A stretch of 64,000 nt of DNA from Kushneria phyllosphaerae (GCF_900312995.1 NZ_ONZI01000003.1:434001-498000), one strand, 5' to 3'; numbered from the stretch's first letter, positions 20,231 through 30,289 are shown. Numbers and translations are program-made. The notes: generated from the sequence alone by a model not told the origin.

Positions 20231-21640
20231 ATGTTTTTACCTGTGATCATGGCCGGTGGCTCCGGCTCACGTCTTTGGCCGCTTTCTCGCCCCCTGTATC
20301 CCAAGCAATTTTTGCCGCTTGAAAATAACGGACATACCCTGCTTCAGCAGACCGTACAGCGGCTCGAGAAACTTGATCATTTACCTCCCCTATTGATCTG
20401 CAATGAGGAACACCGATTCCTTGCTGCTGAGCAGATGCGCGTCAAGGGGACTGATCATGGCGGCATCCTGCTTGAACCCTTTGGGCGTAACACGGCGCCG
20501 GCCATCGCCCTGGCCGCAATTGGAAGCATGTCCAACGGTAATGATCCCGTTTTGCTGGTGTTGGCAGCAGATCACTACATGGATGATGTGGCTGCTTTTC
20601 AGGAGGCCGTGCGCAAGGCTCAAATGGCGGCTGAAGAAGGGCACCTGGTCACTTTCGGCATAAAGCCGACGCATCCGGAAACGGGGTATGGATATGTCAA
20701 GGCTGGTGAAGACGGGGCTCAGGACTACATACCTGTAGAGTCTTTCGTGGAAAAGCCTGACGAGGTGACGGCACAGCGCTATCTGGCTGAGGGCGGCTAT
20801 TACTGGAACAGCGGCATGTTCATGTTCAAGGCCAGCCGTTACCTGGAAGAACTGGGCAAGTACAGGCCGGATATTCTGGAAGCCTGTCAGCACAGCATGG
20901 CTCATATCAGCGCCGATATGGACTTCCTTCGTATTGATACCGCCGCTTTTGAAGCCTGCCCATCGGAGTCCATCGATTATGCCGTTATGGAGCATACTGA
21001 CAGTGCTGTCGTGGTGCCCATGGAAGCTGGCTGGAGTGATGTCGGCAGCTGGTCAGCCGTTTGGGAAGTTAATGACAAGGATGAGGCAGGCAACGTTAGT
21101 CATGGTGATGTGGCCATCCATCAAAGCAGCAACTGCCTTGCGTACTCTCAAAGCCGCCTTGTAAGTCTGGTAGGGCTGGATAACATCATGGTGGTGGAAA
21201 CCAAGGATGCTGTACTGGTCGCCAGCCGTGACAGCGCTCAGGAGGTCAAGACGCTGGTAGAAAGGCTCAAGACCGAGCAGCGCAAGGAAGTATTGCAACA
21301 CCGCGAAGTGTACAGGCCCTGGGGGAAATACGACGCGATTGATTGCGAACCCCGTTATCAGGTCAAGCGTATTACGGTGAACCCGGGTCAGAAGCTTTCG
21401 GTGCAAATGCATCATCACCGTTCAGAGCACTGGGTGGTCGTTTCTGGAACTGCTCTGGTAGGTATTAACGGTGAAGAGCAGCTGGTTGCCGAAAATCAGT
21501 CTGTATACATTCCATTGGGTGCTACACATTTTATGGCGAACCCGGGCAAGATTCCTCTGGAGTTGATCGAAGTCCAGTCAGGCGCCTACCTGGGAGAAGA
21601 TGATATTGTGCGCTTTGACGATATATACGGCCGTCAGTAG
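20231..21640 (+). CDS. manC: Mannose-1-phosphate guanylyltransferase / mannose-6-phosphate isomerase
   Basis: 469 residues, bifunctional type II enzyme. The N-terminal pyrophosphorylase motif [22 protein letters not shown] makes GDP-mannose from Man-1-P and [15 protein letters not shown] and SIDYAVME follow. The C-terminal cupin isomerase part (RPWGKYD ... [21 protein letters not shown]) interconverts fructose-6-P and mannose-6-P. Supplies GDP-mannose to gmd/fcl. Confidence 0.96.
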   Translation: MFLPVIMAGGSGSRLWPLSRPLYPKQFLPLENNGHTLLQQTVQRLEKLDHLPPLLICNEEHRFLAAEQMRVKGTDHGGILLEPFGRNTAPAIALAAIGSMSNGNDPVLLVLAADHYMDDVAAFQEAVRKAQMAAEEGHLVTFGIKPTHPETGYGYVKAGEDGAQDYIPVESFVEKPDEVTAQRYLAEGGYYWNSGMFMFKASRYLEELGKYRPDILEACQHSMAHISADMDFLRIDTAAFEACPSESIDYAVMEHTDSAVVVPMEAGWSDVGSWSAVWEVNDKDEAGNVSHGDVAIHQSSNCLAYSQSRLVSLVGLDNIMVVETKDAVLVASRDSAQEVKTLVERLKTEQRKEVLQHREVYRPWGKYDAIDCEPRYQVKRITVNPGQKLSVQMHHHRSEHWVVVSGTALVGINGEEQLVAENQSVYIPLGATHFMANPGKIPLELIEVQSGAYLGEDDIVRFDDIYGRQ

Positions 21641-21661
21641 TTTCGCGAGGTAACCGGAGTT

Positions 21662-23044
21662 GTGGCTAACAAGGGCGCATTATTAATTGAGAGAGCACCA
21701 CTGCCACTGCTCGCAATGGTGCTGGATGCTATCGCTATTCTTGCTGGCGGCATGGCCGCTTATTTCTATCGATTTGGTCACTGGGATGTTGAAGAGCGTT
21801 ATTTCTGGGCACTGACCGTCATTACCTTGCTGTTGTTGATGCTCAATAGCTCAGCTGATGCGTATCGGCGCTGGCGTACCCGCAGATTTTACGAAATTCT
21901 GTTCAAGCTATTGCTGGTATGGGGTGGTGTGACCGTATTTGCCACCTCTATCATCTATTTCGTTCACGTGGCTGAACGATATTCGCGCCTGTGGTTGGTG
22001 CTGACAATGGCGCTGTCCTTTGGCATTGCGGTCTCTGTGCGCTGGGCGGCCAGAGCCGTTCTGGCGCGCTATCGGTTACGTGGACGCCATCGGCGTCACG
22101 TTTTCATGATTGGCCCCGGGGCGACTTTATTGGGCATTAGCCGTCATATACGGGCTCAGCAGGTCGCAGGATATTCCGTGGCTGGCGTACATCGTTTAAG
22201 CGGTGATATTGATTCGGAAAGCCTGACCTGTATATCGCGTCGCGTTGCAAACTCTGGCTGTAGTGAAGTCTGGATATGCATGCCATTAAGCATGGGCAGC
22301 GTGGTGCAAAGCCTGATGTACGCCCTGCGCTATCAAACGGTAGAGATTCGTTTTTTTCCAGAGCTTTCTGATCTGCCGCTGCTCAATCATCGGATCAGCG
22401 AAATAGTGGGGCTTTATAGCATCGATTTGAGCGTGAGCCCCATGGCCGGTGGCGCGCGCCTGATCAAGCGACTGGAAGATATTGTTCTCGGAACGATCCT
22501 GTCCGTTCTGGCATTGCCGATGTGCATTGTCATTGCTATCGCCATTAAATGCTCGTCACCAGGCCCCATATTGTTCAAACAGCATCGTACCGGGTTCAAT
22601 GGAAAGCGTTTCAAGGTGTACAAGTTTCGATCAATGAAAATCCACAAGGAAGCCCATGGGCAGGTGACTCAGGCCCGAAAGGGGGATAGTCGCCTGACGC
22701 CCATAGGGGCCTTTCTGCGTCGCACTTCCCTGGATGAGCTACCGCAATTTTATAATGTGCTGCAGGGGCGTATGTCGATCGTTGGCCCAAGACCGCATGC
22801 ACTGGCGCACAATGAGCATTATAAGGAGCTGGTGCAGTCCTACATGCAGCGTCATAAGGTAAAACCCGGTATTACGGGCTGGGCACAGGTCAGCGGTTTG
22901 CGTGGTGAAACGGATACCCTGGAAAAAATGCAAAAGCGCGTTCAGCATGATCTCTGGTATATCGATAACTGGTCGCTGACGCTCGACCTGAAAATCATTC
23001 TCCTGACGTTTGTGAAGGGGTTTATCGGCCAAAATGCTTATTAG
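21662..23044 (+). CDS. wcaJ: Undecaprenyl-phosphate glucose phosphotransferase, WcaJ-like
   Basis: 460 residues from GTG 21662. Four N-terminal membrane helices, a central nucleotide-fold domain (VFMIGPGATLLGI near residue 155), one more membrane helix around residue 285 and the C-terminal bacterial sugar transferase domain with SPGPILFKQHRTGFNGK, KFRSM and SLDELPQFYNVLQGRMSIVGPRPH. Starts repeat-unit assembly by moving a hexose-1-phosphate (glucose in colanic acid) onto undecaprenyl phosphate. Followed at once by a strong hairpin. Confidence 0.92.
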   Translation: MANKGALLIERAPLPLLAMVLDAIAILAGGMAAYFYRFGHWDVEERYFWALTVITLLLLMLNSSADAYRRWRTRRFYEILFKLLLVWGGVTVFATSIIYFVHVAERYSRLWLVLTMALSFGIAVSVRWAARAVLARYRLRGRHRRHVFMIGPGATLLGISRHIRAQQVAGYSVAGVHRLSGDIDSESLTCISRRVANSGCSEVWICMPLSMGSVVQSLMYALRYQTVEIRFFPELSDLPLLNHRISEIVGLYSIDLSVSPMAGGARLIKRLEDIVLGTILSVLALPMCIVIAIAIKCSSPGPILFKQHRTGFNGKRFKVYKFRSMKIHKEAHGQVTQARKGDSRLTPIGAFLRRTSLDELPQFYNVLQGRMSIVGPRPHALAHNEHYKELVQSYMQRHKVKPGITGWAQVSGLRGETDTLEKMQKRVQHDLWYIDNWSLTLDLKIILLTFVKGFIGQNAY

Positions 23045-23062
23045 CTTATTGGCCAATTAGGG

Positions 23063-23098
23063 CGGTGCCGGGCATGGAGATGCTCGGCACCGAACTTT
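23063..23098 (+). terminator. intra-operon hairpin between wcaJ and manB
   Basis: CGGTGCCG and CGGCACCG pair, extended inward by a G-T wobble and GCAT/ATGC to a 13-bp stem with a GGAG tetraloop; the 3' side runs into AACTTTT. It could be an intrinsic terminator/attenuator or an mRNA-stability element. Confidence 0.62.
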
Positions 23099-23118
23099 TA
23101 AAGGCGGAGCCCGATAGC

Positions 23119-24561
23119 ATGCAAGTTGATTTGGTCCTGAAACATTCGAACATTGCCTTCGGCACCAGCGGCGCGCGTGGTCTCGTACAGCATTTCACTG
23201 ATGAGGTTTGCGCGGCATTCACAATTGCCTTCCTGAGCCTGATGCGTGACCAGGAAGGCGCTTCGAAGGTGGCTATCGGATTTGACAGGAGGCCGAGCAG
23301 TCCTGCCATGGCAGCGGCCTGTACCGCTGCGGCGCGCAGTATGGGGTTTGAGGTCACCGATTACGGCATTTTGCCGACGCCGGCCTTGGCGCTACAGGCA
23401 ATGACCGATGGCGTGCCTGCTATCATGATCACCGGCAGCCATATTCCCTTTGATCGCAACGGCATCAAGTTTTACCGACCTCAGGGTGAAATTACCAAGC
23501 AGGATGAGCAGGCCATCCTCGAAGTCTCAGCGCAGCTTCCCGAGTCGGGTAGCGTGGCCAGGGAGCCAGAGAGCAACGAAGCCTGTAATCGCTACATGGC
23601 AAGGTACGTTGAATGGTTTGAGGGCAAACCTCTGGCCGGCAAGCGGGTCGGGCTTTACCAGCACTCGGCTGCCGGTCGTGATCTCAATGCGCAGATACTC
23701 GAAGCTCTGGGCGCTAATGTGATCGTCCTCGGGCGTAGCGAGCAGTTTGTGCCGGTGGATACAGAAGCCGTCAGTGAAGAAGATCGCTTGCAGGCACGCC
23801 AGTGGGCACGTGATTACAACCTGGATGCACTGCTGACCACAGATGGTGATGGTGATCGGCCACTATTGGCCGATGAGTGGGGAGAGTGGCTGCGTGGCGA
23901 TATTCTGGGGCTTCTATGTGCTCGCGAACTGCAGATACAGGCTTTGGCTGTCCCCGTCAGCTGCAATACTGCCGTCGAAGTCAGTGGTGCCTTTAATAAG
24001 GTTGTGCGCACCCGTATTGGCTCTCCTTATGTGCTTGAGGGCATGGCCCTGCTGTCTGATCAATACGATCGGGTAGCCGGTTTTGAAGCCAATGGTGGCT
24101 TCCTGCTGCATACGACGCTCGAAAAGGACTATCGTCGGCTGGCGGCGCTGCCGACTCGAGATGCGTTATTGCCAGCATTGACCCTGATGGTCGCTTCATC
24201 ACAACGCCAGGAATTGCTATCAACGCTTGTTGCTGATTTGCCCGAACGTTATACGGCCAGTGACCGATTGAAGGCGTTTCCCCTTGAGCGCAGCCGAGCG
24301 CTGATTGCTGACTGGATAACTCACCCACAGAATATGTGTCACACACTGGGCCTGGAGAAGGAGGTCAGCGCGACAGATATCACGGATGGTTTACGTGTCA
24401 CGCTGGAAAATGGCGATATCATCCATTTGCGTCCCTCTGGTAACGCACCTGAATTACGCTGCTATGTCGAGTCGGACAGTGAGGAAAAAGCGCATGACCA
24501 GGTTGCTTCTGTGCTAAATCGTTTAAGCGAAATTTTTGATCGTGTAAAAATATCGGTTTGA
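23119..24561 (+). CDS. manB: Phosphomannomutase
   Basis: 480 residues from ATG 23119. Interconverts Man-6-P and Man-1-P for GDP-mannose synthesis by ManC. Alpha-D-phosphohexomutase pattern: FGTSGARGLV at the N-terminus, phosphoserine loop MITGSHIPFDRNGIKF (with TGSHIP in place of the commoner TASHNP), metal loop TTDGDGDRPL and C-terminal phosphate loop RPSGNAPELRCYVE. The frame is open up to a GTG at 23065, but that stretch is the wcaJ-manB hairpin, while AAGGCGGAG lies 10 bases before ATG 23119, so the shorter start is chosen. Confidence 0.9.
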   Translation: MQVDLVLKHSNIAFGTSGARGLVQHFTDEVCAAFTIAFLSLMRDQEGASKVAIGFDRRPSSPAMAAACTAAARSMGFEVTDYGILPTPALALQAMTDGVPAIMITGSHIPFDRNGIKFYRPQGEITKQDEQAILEVSAQLPESGSVAREPESNEACNRYMARYVEWFEGKPLAGKRVGLYQHSAAGRDLNAQILEALGANVIVLGRSEQFVPVDTEAVSEEDRLQARQWARDYNLDALLTTDGDGDRPLLADEWGEWLRGDILGLLCARELQIQALAVPVSCNTAVEVSGAFNKVVRTRIGSPYVLEGMALLSDQYDRVAGFEANGGFLLHTTLEKDYRRLAALPTRDALLPALTLMVASSQRQELLSTLVADLPERYTASDRLKAFPLERSRALIADWITHPQNMCHTLGLEKEVSATDITDGLRVTLENGDIIHLRPSGNAPELRCYVESDSEEKAHDQVASVLNRLSEIFDRVKISV

Positions 24562-24598
24562 AAGATTCTCTTTGGATTTTTTTAATGAGTGATGATGA

Positions 24599-25999
24599 AT
24601 GAATAGGCTTGGGCGCTTTAGCTTTTGGGAGTTTGATCAGGCATGGTATACGCCCAAATATTACAAGGTTACCGGCGTCTTCTTTTTATTTTTATATGTT
24701 TTTTTTCAAGTGCTATGGGGAGCGGCTGGCGATATCGGAGAAACGGCTTCAGCCGTGTTGGGCCTGATTGCTTTTTTTATATTCGGTAAGGGGTTACGCA
24801 ATTCTGGTGCGATCTGGTTATTGTTGGCTGCAGTGGCCGTGCAGGGTGTTTCTTGGATATTGATGCATCAGTACCGACCGGAGTGGGTGCCCGATAACCC
24901 ACAGTTTGATCGTCTGGCCAAGTTGTTCATTTTTATCGCGGTGGCCTGGTGGCTTGGGGGGAGTACGCGTAATACCTTGGTGGTATGGCTAATGGCGTCC
25001 ATTGGTTTCATTGCAGCAACCTTTATATATGGACAGGGGGTCGATAACTGGGTTGACGGTATTTTACACGGAAAGCGCACTGGTTTTGGCATTAGAAACG
25101 ATCAACATGCTTCCATGTTTTACGGTGTGTGTGCTCTTGGTTTTATTGCGTTTTCAAAAAGATTTATTTGCCGACCCACATTGGTGATATGGCGTCTTCT
25201 TGTTTGGGTTTTTCTTGTTGGCTTGATATTTCTGGCCTTGTTGATCGGACAGACAAGGGCCATATGGATTGCGACCACACTTTCTTTACTGGTGATGCTG
25301 GTGCTCTGGGCGACCTGGTACATACGTCAGGGAGATATAGGGAAAGTATTCAGGAATATACTTGCAGGTTTTTTTCTGATCGCTTTTATCCTGGGAAGTG
25401 TTGGCTGGCTTTTCGGCGATACGCTCATCAAGAGAGGATTAACGGAACAAAGTGTTGTCACCGAGCTTGCCCAGGGGGATATAAGTCATGTCCCCTACAG
25501 CAGTATTGGTATTCGCATACATTCCTGGGTAGCTGCCAGTGAATGGATCGCGCAGCGCCCCTTTACCGGATGGGGACCATGGGGCCGTGGACTGGTTATC
25601 GATCATACCTCATGGCTGCCCGACCTTGTGAAGGACAACTTTGGCCATTTACATAATTTCTTTATTGAAATATGGGTGGCTTATGGGGTGATGGGACTGC
25701 TTTTGATTGCGGCGCTTGCAGTATGGATTGGGCGTGCAGCATGGCGAGCATGGCGAGGAGGAGCGCTACCCAACGATATGGCGCTTTTTTCCATATGCTT
25801 TTTTGTGTATTGGATGATCGTCAATCAAATTGAATCCTATATGTCATTCTGGACCGGTGTTTACGTTTTCAATCTTGTGGTGGGTGGATTGATTACTCAT
25901 TACTGGCGATGGAAGCTGCAGATAAAAGCCGATCCCGAAAGCAGGGATAACCCCAACGCTTTCTCTGAAGAATATAAAATAAAGAGTGCGGCGCTTTAA
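24599..25999 (+). CDS. O-antigen ligase/polymerase family membrane protein (Wzy_C/WaaL-like)
   Basis: 466 residues with about 10-12 membrane helices. The Wzy_C-type signature is visible: RNDQHASMFYG, GQTRAIWIA around residue 220, and a periplasmic loop with GWGPWGRG ... HLHNFFIEIWVAYG. Such proteins ligate undecaprenyl-linked glycan to lipid A core or to a protein, or polymerise repeat units. A second candidate for these jobs lies at 14316-15677, so one may be the polymerase and the other the ligase. No strong ribosome binding site before ATG 24599. Confidence 0.72.
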   Translation: MNRLGRFSFWEFDQAWYTPKYYKVTGVFFLFLYVFFQVLWGAAGDIGETASAVLGLIAFFIFGKGLRNSGAIWLLLAAVAVQGVSWILMHQYRPEWVPDNPQFDRLAKLFIFIAVAWWLGGSTRNTLVVWLMASIGFIAATFIYGQGVDNWVDGILHGKRTGFGIRNDQHASMFYGVCALGFIAFSKRFICRPTLVIWRLLVWVFLVGLIFLALLIGQTRAIWIATTLSLLVMLVLWATWYIRQGDIGKVFRNILAGFFLIAFILGSVGWLFGDTLIKRGLTEQSVVTELAQGDISHVPYSSIGIRIHSWVAASEWIAQRPFTGWGPWGRGLVIDHTSWLPDLVKDNFGHLHNFFIEIWVAYGVMGLLLIAALAVWIGRAAWRAWRGGALPNDMALFSICFFVYWMIVNQIESYMSFWTGVYVFNLVVGGLITHYWRWKLQIKADPESRDNPNAFSEEYKIKSAAL

Positions 26000-26001
26000 T
26001 C

Positions 26002-27147
26002 ATGCGTACCCTGATTGTAGTAAGAAGTCTGAAAATGGGTGGCATGGAAAGGGTGGCCGTCAATCTGGCCGATGCTTTTGGCGATGAAGGTCATGAAAGT
26101 CATCTTCTGGTGTTTCGGCGGCAAAAACAGGGGCTTTCGCCTGCAAATCCGGCGGTCAAAACGCATCACTTTCCATTGCGCTGGTGGTTGCGCCTGACCG
26201 GTGTCGGGCTATTGATCGAGCTTGTTTCACGCCTGTTACTGAACCCGTTGATCCGGCGATCCCATTTTGTCTGGACGGGCTATCTGGGTGGGTATCTTTT
26301 CAAGGTGTGGCTTGCCTGTTTTGAGCGGCGCCATGGACGATTGGACCGGATCATCTTCCGAGGGATCGGGTCCTTTGAAATGGTGTGGACCTTCCGCGAT
26401 GAGCGGGCCAGATTCGTACTGGAAAATACACTGCCCCAGGACGTTAATACGTGCCAATACCGTCTCTTTTCTCGCTGCCTTTTTCATGCCAAACACCTGA
26501 TAGCGGTCTCGGGAGGTGTAAAGGCGTCGATTGAAGAGTCTCAGGTTCTCTGGAAGTTCACGCCTGCTTCGATATCCGTAATCGTGAATCCCTGCCCGAT
26601 AAAGCAGATCCGCCATCTAATGGATGAAGATCTTCCGGACATCCCGGAGGGCAACTTTATCGTCAATGTGGCGCGTCTTGTGCCGCAAAAGGACCAGGCG
26701 CTGTTGCTGCGGGCCTACGCAACATCAAACCTGCAGGAAAAGCTTGTCATGGTAGGGTCAGGGCCGTTGGAAGGCGACCTGAAACGGCTGGCATGTGAGC
26801 TTGGAATAGAAAACAGGGTGATTTTTGCGGGCAACAAAAACAACCCATACCCCTTTATGAAACACGCCCGCCTGCTGGTGCTGAGCTCACGTGTTGAAGG
26901 CATGGGAATTGTGTTGTTCGAAGCACTGGCCTGCGGAACGCCAGTCGTTTCGGTCGACTGCAGGGGCGGTATACGTGAAATTCTCAAGGGAGAGCTTGAA
27001 GATTCAATTGCCGCCAGAAATGAAACAGCGCTGGCAGAAAAGCTGAAAGAAAAGGTATCGGGTGAGAAACCGACAATCAGGGAGGTCTGGTTGAAGGACT
27101 TTTTACCCGCCCAGGTGGTTCGTCGGTTTTTGGAACCTGGGGGCTGA
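26002..27147 (+). CDS. Glycosyltransferase family 4
   Basis: 381 residues. N-terminal VVRSLKMGGMERVAVNLADAF is the glycine-rich acceptor loop; the C-terminal donor domain shows VARLVPQKDQALLLRAYA, MVGSGPLEGDL, and SRVEGMGIVLFEALACGTPVVSVDC with the GT4 E-x7-E element. Resembles LPS core/capsule transferases of the WabH/WaaG kind. Starts 2 bases after the preceding stop; last gene of the polysaccharide locus before a strong terminator. Confidence 0.82.
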   Translation: MRTLIVVRSLKMGGMERVAVNLADAFGDEGHESHLLVFRRQKQGLSPANPAVKTHHFPLRWWLRLTGVGLLIELVSRLLLNPLIRRSHFVWTGYLGGYLFKVWLACFERRHGRLDRIIFRGIGSFEMVWTFRDERARFVLENTLPQDVNTCQYRLFSRCLFHAKHLIAVSGGVKASIEESQVLWKFTPASISVIVNPCPIKQIRHLMDEDLPDIPEGNFIVNVARLVPQKDQALLLRAYATSNLQEKLVMVGSGPLEGDLKRLACELGIENRVIFAGNKNNPYPFMKHARLLVLSSRVEGMGIVLFEALACGTPVVSVDCRGGIREILKGELEDSIAARNETALAEKLKEKVSGEKPTIREVWLKDFLPAQVVRRFLEPGG

Positions 27148-27163
27148 CCTTCCACGGTTGTAC

Positions 27164-27198
27164 AAAAAAACGGCACCTGAACAGGGTGCCGTTTTTTT
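27164..27198. terminator. bidirectional terminator between the polysaccharide locus and mqo
   Basis: 7-bp G+C stem CGGCACC/GGTGCCG flanked by 7 A on the left and 8 T on the right; serves both converging transcripts. Confidence 0.92.
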
Positions 27199-27217
27199 TA
27201 CCTCACTATAACGATAT

Positions 27218-28900
27218 TCAGAGGTTGGCAGTCGTCTCAGCGCTATCGTCACCGTCAGCGGCCTGCTCGCTGGCGGCTTCCTGACCGCGGGCACGGGCCT
27301 TGAGGGCTTCAATGCGCTCAACGTTTTCCGGGGTGGGCTGGGTGTCACCCAATTCCAGAACGCTGCTGGTGTAGGCACGAATCTCGTTGGTGAGCTGTTC
27401 GTTACCATCAAGCGTCAGTCCATAGGAGGGGATCATGCGCTTGAGCTTTTCCTGCCACTGGCTGGACGCCAGCTGTTCGGGGAAAACCCGTTCCATCAGG
27501 CCGAGCATGATGGAGGGCGCCGTAGAGGCCCCCGGGGAGGCGCCCAGCAGCGCCGACATGGTGCCGTCTTTGGAGGCCACGACTTCGGTACCGAACTGCA
27601 ACACGGAGCCCTTGACCGGATCCTTCTTGATGATCTGAACGCGCTGGCCGGCGTCGATCAGTGTCCAGTCTTCTCGTTTGGCGTCCGGGTAGTATTCCTG
27701 GAGCGCTTCGAAGCGATCCTCTTCCGACAGCATGACCTGACCGACCAGGTATTTGACCAGGCTGAAGTTATCCAGCCCGACTTTCATCATCGGCAGGGTA
27801 TTGCTGGTGGTCATGGAGCCGAACAGATCCGTCCATTCGCCGTTTTTCAAAAACTTTGTCGAGAAGTTGGCAAACGGTCCGAACAGGATACGCTGCTGGC
27901 CGTCCAGTTTACGGCTGTCCAGGTGTGGCACCGACATCGGGGGCGAACCGCTCGCGGCCAGCCCATAGGCCTTGGCATGGTGGCGGTGAACAATGTCGGG
28001 GTTACTGGTCACCAGAAACTGACCGCCGACCGGGAAGCCCGCATAGATGCGCCCTTCAGGAATGCCGGATTTCTGCAGCAGGGGCAGGGCAGCACCGCCG
28101 GCGCCAATAAAGACATGACGGGCATTGATGCTGTGCTCGGCACCATTGTCGTTCAGATCCGCCCAGGTGACTTTCCAGCTGCCGTCATCGTTGCGCTCAA
28201 GATCACGGACTTCGCTGCCGGTGCTCAGGCTGAAATTGTCATGCTGTTCTGACAGCGCACTGATGAGCTGGCGCGTCACCTCCCCCCATTCGGCATCGGT
28301 GCCGGCCTTCATGCGGGTGGCGGCGACCTTCTGGGCGGCGTCACGTCCTTCCATCATCAGCGGCGCCCATTCACGGATGACCTCGGGGTCTTCCGAGTAC
28401 TCCATGGCCTTGTAGAGGCTGCTTTGCTGCATACCTTCGTAGCGCTTTCGCAGGAAGTCGATGTTGTCATCGCCCCAGACAAAGCTTAAGTGCGGCGTGT
28501 TGTTGAGAAACGAGCCGGGATCATGCATGACGCCATTGAGCACCTGATAGGACAAAAACTGTCGGGTAATCTCAAAGGCCTGTGTGATTTTGGGCGGGCG
28601 GGAAACATCAACGCTGCCATCGTCACGCTGTGGGGTGTAGTTCATTTCCGCAAAGGCGGAGTGACCGGTGCCGGCATTGTTCCAGCCGTTGGAGCTTTCC
28701 TCGGCGACATGGTCAAGGCGCTCATACATGTTGACCTTCCAGTCAGGCTGAAGCTCTTCCAGGAAGGTGCCCAGAGTGGCGCTCATGATGCCGCCGCCAA
28801 TCAGGGCAACATCGATGGTCTTGCTGTCCTCTTCAGCCATCGCCACGCCTGAAAACATGCAGAGATTCAGGCACAGCGCCGCTGTCAGTTGTTTCGTCAT
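27218..28900 (-). CDS. mqo: Malate:quinone oxidoreductase, with N-terminal signal peptide
   Basis: 560 residues from the Met at 28900. FAD enzyme that oxidises malate to oxaloacetate and passes electrons to the quinone pool. Visible: [23 protein letters not shown] fold, [63 protein letters not shown]. The N-terminus [22 protein letters not shown] looks like a cleavable signal peptide, unlike classical peripheral Mqo, though similar forms occur in pseudomonads. An upstream Met at 29011 would add 37 residues; the shorter start is preferred for the signal peptide, although its ribosome binding site is weak. Confidence 0.93.
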   Translation of the reverse strand: MTKQLTAALCLNLCMFSGVAMAEEDSKTIDVALIGGGIMSATLGTFLEELQPDWKVNMYERLDHVAEESSNGWNNAGTGHSAFAEMNYTPQRDDGSVDVSRPPKITQAFEITRQFLSYQVLNGVMHDPGSFLNNTPHLSFVWGDDNIDFLRKRYEGMQQSSLYKAMEYSEDPEVIREWAPLMMEGRDAAQKVAATRMKAGTDAEWGEVTRQLISALSEQHDNFSLSTGSEVRDLERNDDGSWKVTWADLNDNGAEHSINARHVFIGAGGAALPLLQKSGIPEGRIYAGFPVGGQFLVTSNPDIVHRHHAKAYGLAASGSPPMSVPHLDSRKLDGQQRILFGPFANFSTKFLKNGEWTDLFGSMTTSNTLPMMKVGLDNFSLVKYLVGQVMLSEEDRFEALQEYYPDAKREDWTLIDAGQRVQIIKKDPVKGSVLQFGTEVVASKDGTMSALLGASPGASTAPSIMLGLMERVFPEQLASSQWQEKLKRMIPSYGLTLDGNEQLTNEIRAYTSSVLELGDTQPTPENVERIEALKARARGQEAASEQAADGDDSAETTANL

Positions 28901-29273
28901 GAAGTGTTGTCTCGACTTGCAGGATTGGGCCTGCCAGCAACGGCAAGCCACCCATGGCGACCTGTGAAAGGAAACAATGGGCAGGAAGAATACGCAAAAG
29001 AAGTGCGGCACTTTAACGCAGATCTTCCCGACAAGGCGTTTATGGACTTATAAAAAATGTGGAATGGTTTTATTTATTTTAAAAAATAAAGATATACGAA
29101 TTCAGGCCGAGAGCGTTGAAAAGAAAAAGAAAGGAAGTTGTTGAGAAAAGAAAAATCCGCGGAGTGCGGATTAAGGATTGCCTCTTTTAACGGGCAGATT
29201 TATGTCTTTTTCGGGCTCAAAAGGCAATCGTATTGTTTGAAACCTGGTTTTTAGAAAACCGACAGGTCACGAA
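28901..29273. other. upstream region of mqo, with inverted repeats
   Basis: A+T-rich around 29040-29150. Two hairpins are visible: AATCCGC (29154-29160) with GCGGATT (29166-29172), and GATTGCC plus TTTT (about 29176-29186) with AAAAGGCAATC (about 29218-29228). No gene with credible codon use; the mqo promoter should lie here. Confidence 0.4.
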
Positions 29274-29516
29274 TCAAACGGCTGTCCATTCGCGTCTGGC
29301 TCGGCGTGTCGATAAGGCGTCGTATTCGTCATCGTTGGCACTGTCATCACTGGTGCGCGGTTTTGCGGCTGCAGCCCCCGTGATAATCAGGGCGTGTTCA
29401 TCACCCACGGGCCGCATTGGCGATCGATCGGCGCGTCCGAAACTGCTGGCAAGCCATAGACTGATACCGCACCAGATCGTTGTTGCTACTGCCATCGTTA
29501 TCAACAAGGAAGCCAT
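29274..29516 (-). CDS. small single-span membrane protein, unknown
   Basis: 80 residues from the Met at 29516, chosen because GCAGGAG precedes it with a 7-base gap. One membrane helix near residues 3-27 (MASLLITMAVATTIWCGISL), then a polar tail rich in Asp/Ser/Arg (TSDDSANDDEYDALSTRRARR). No family recognised. An overlapping plus-strand frame of similar length lacks a ribosome binding site and reads as a shadow. Reality rests on the ribosome binding site and the membrane-plus-tail layout. Confidence 0.5.
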   Translation of the reverse strand: MASLLITMAVATTIWCGISLWLASSFGRADRSPMRPVGDEHALIITGAAAAKPRTSDDSANDDEYDALSTRRARREWTAV

Positions 29517-30033
29517 GAGCATTCTCCTGCGTGGGGTGTTGGCAGTGATGATGGCAAGCTGACATGACGCCAGGACGTCAGGCAGATGACACTTCGGTGA
29601 ATACTGTGCCGAAAAGCGCAGTGTGGTGGTTTTTACCATCGGCGCTGTTTAGATACCGTTTGAGGCCGAACAATGAAGTGTCACGACCTTTCATGACTCA
29701 TGGTATGGCGATTCAGCCTCTTTGGAACTGCCATTTTTATCAATGCGTTAGCGAATTGTTTAATTATTTTTTAGCCAATGGCGTCGTCTTGTTTTAAGCA
29801 TGGTAATCCATTGGTATTGGTCAATTGATAACCCTGTCATCCCTTGGTTCAGCAGAGGGTATGAGAGAGGTGACTTTCTTTTGGCACAAACGGGTTAAAG
29901 GGCCTGATAAGCCCCCTGATGCTGCCGGCTTATTTACGCGATTAGACCGCAAATCTGCACATATTGTTACTCAATGTTGCCTCATATTTCTCCTCGTTCA
30001 CATTTACCGCATCAGACGGTGGAGACAGGGAAA
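29517..30033. other. intergenic region without recognised genes
   Basis: About 500 bases, A+T-rich around 29745-29830. Short frames here have no ribosome binding site or family resemblance. Promoters for the divergent small genes on either side presumably lie within it. Confidence 0.35.
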
Positions 30034-30222
30034 ATGAGTCAGGCAACCATTGCACTTCTTATCATATTGTTCCTTGGCAGCGGCGTTGCCTGGTGGAACG
30101 GCAACCGGCACGACAGCAACCATGGCGGCCATTCCGGCTATCATCAGGGTGGCGGTCATGGTGGCGGCAACGCCAGTGGCGGTGGCGGTATCCATTTCCC
30201 TGATCCGCAGCAGTGTTCCTGA
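30034..30222 (+). CDS. small membrane protein with Gly/His-rich tail, unknown
   Basis: 62 residues. One N-terminal membrane helix (ATIALLIILFLGSGVAWW-like, residues 4-22) followed by a tail of His, Gly, Asn and Ser (NRHDSNHGGHSGYHQGGGHG...) containing seven His before the final FPDPQQCS. The tail could bind metal, which is inference. AGGG lies close before the ATG, and a strong terminator follows 67 bases after the stop, so it looks like a real one-gene unit. Confidence 0.58.
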   Translation: MSQATIALLIILFLGSGVAWWNGNRHDSNHGGHSGYHQGGGHGGGNASGGGGIHFPDPQQCS

Positions 30223-30289
30223 TCCGTTGCTGTTTCAAAGAATCCATCGTGACTGACGTCGTGGCCAACGCCTGAGCATCGGTTACAGT

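Noticed and set aside
29233..29562. 109-codon plus-strand frame in the mqo-gpgP gap
   Set aside because: No ribosome binding site; overlaps the better-supported 80-residue gene on the other strand.
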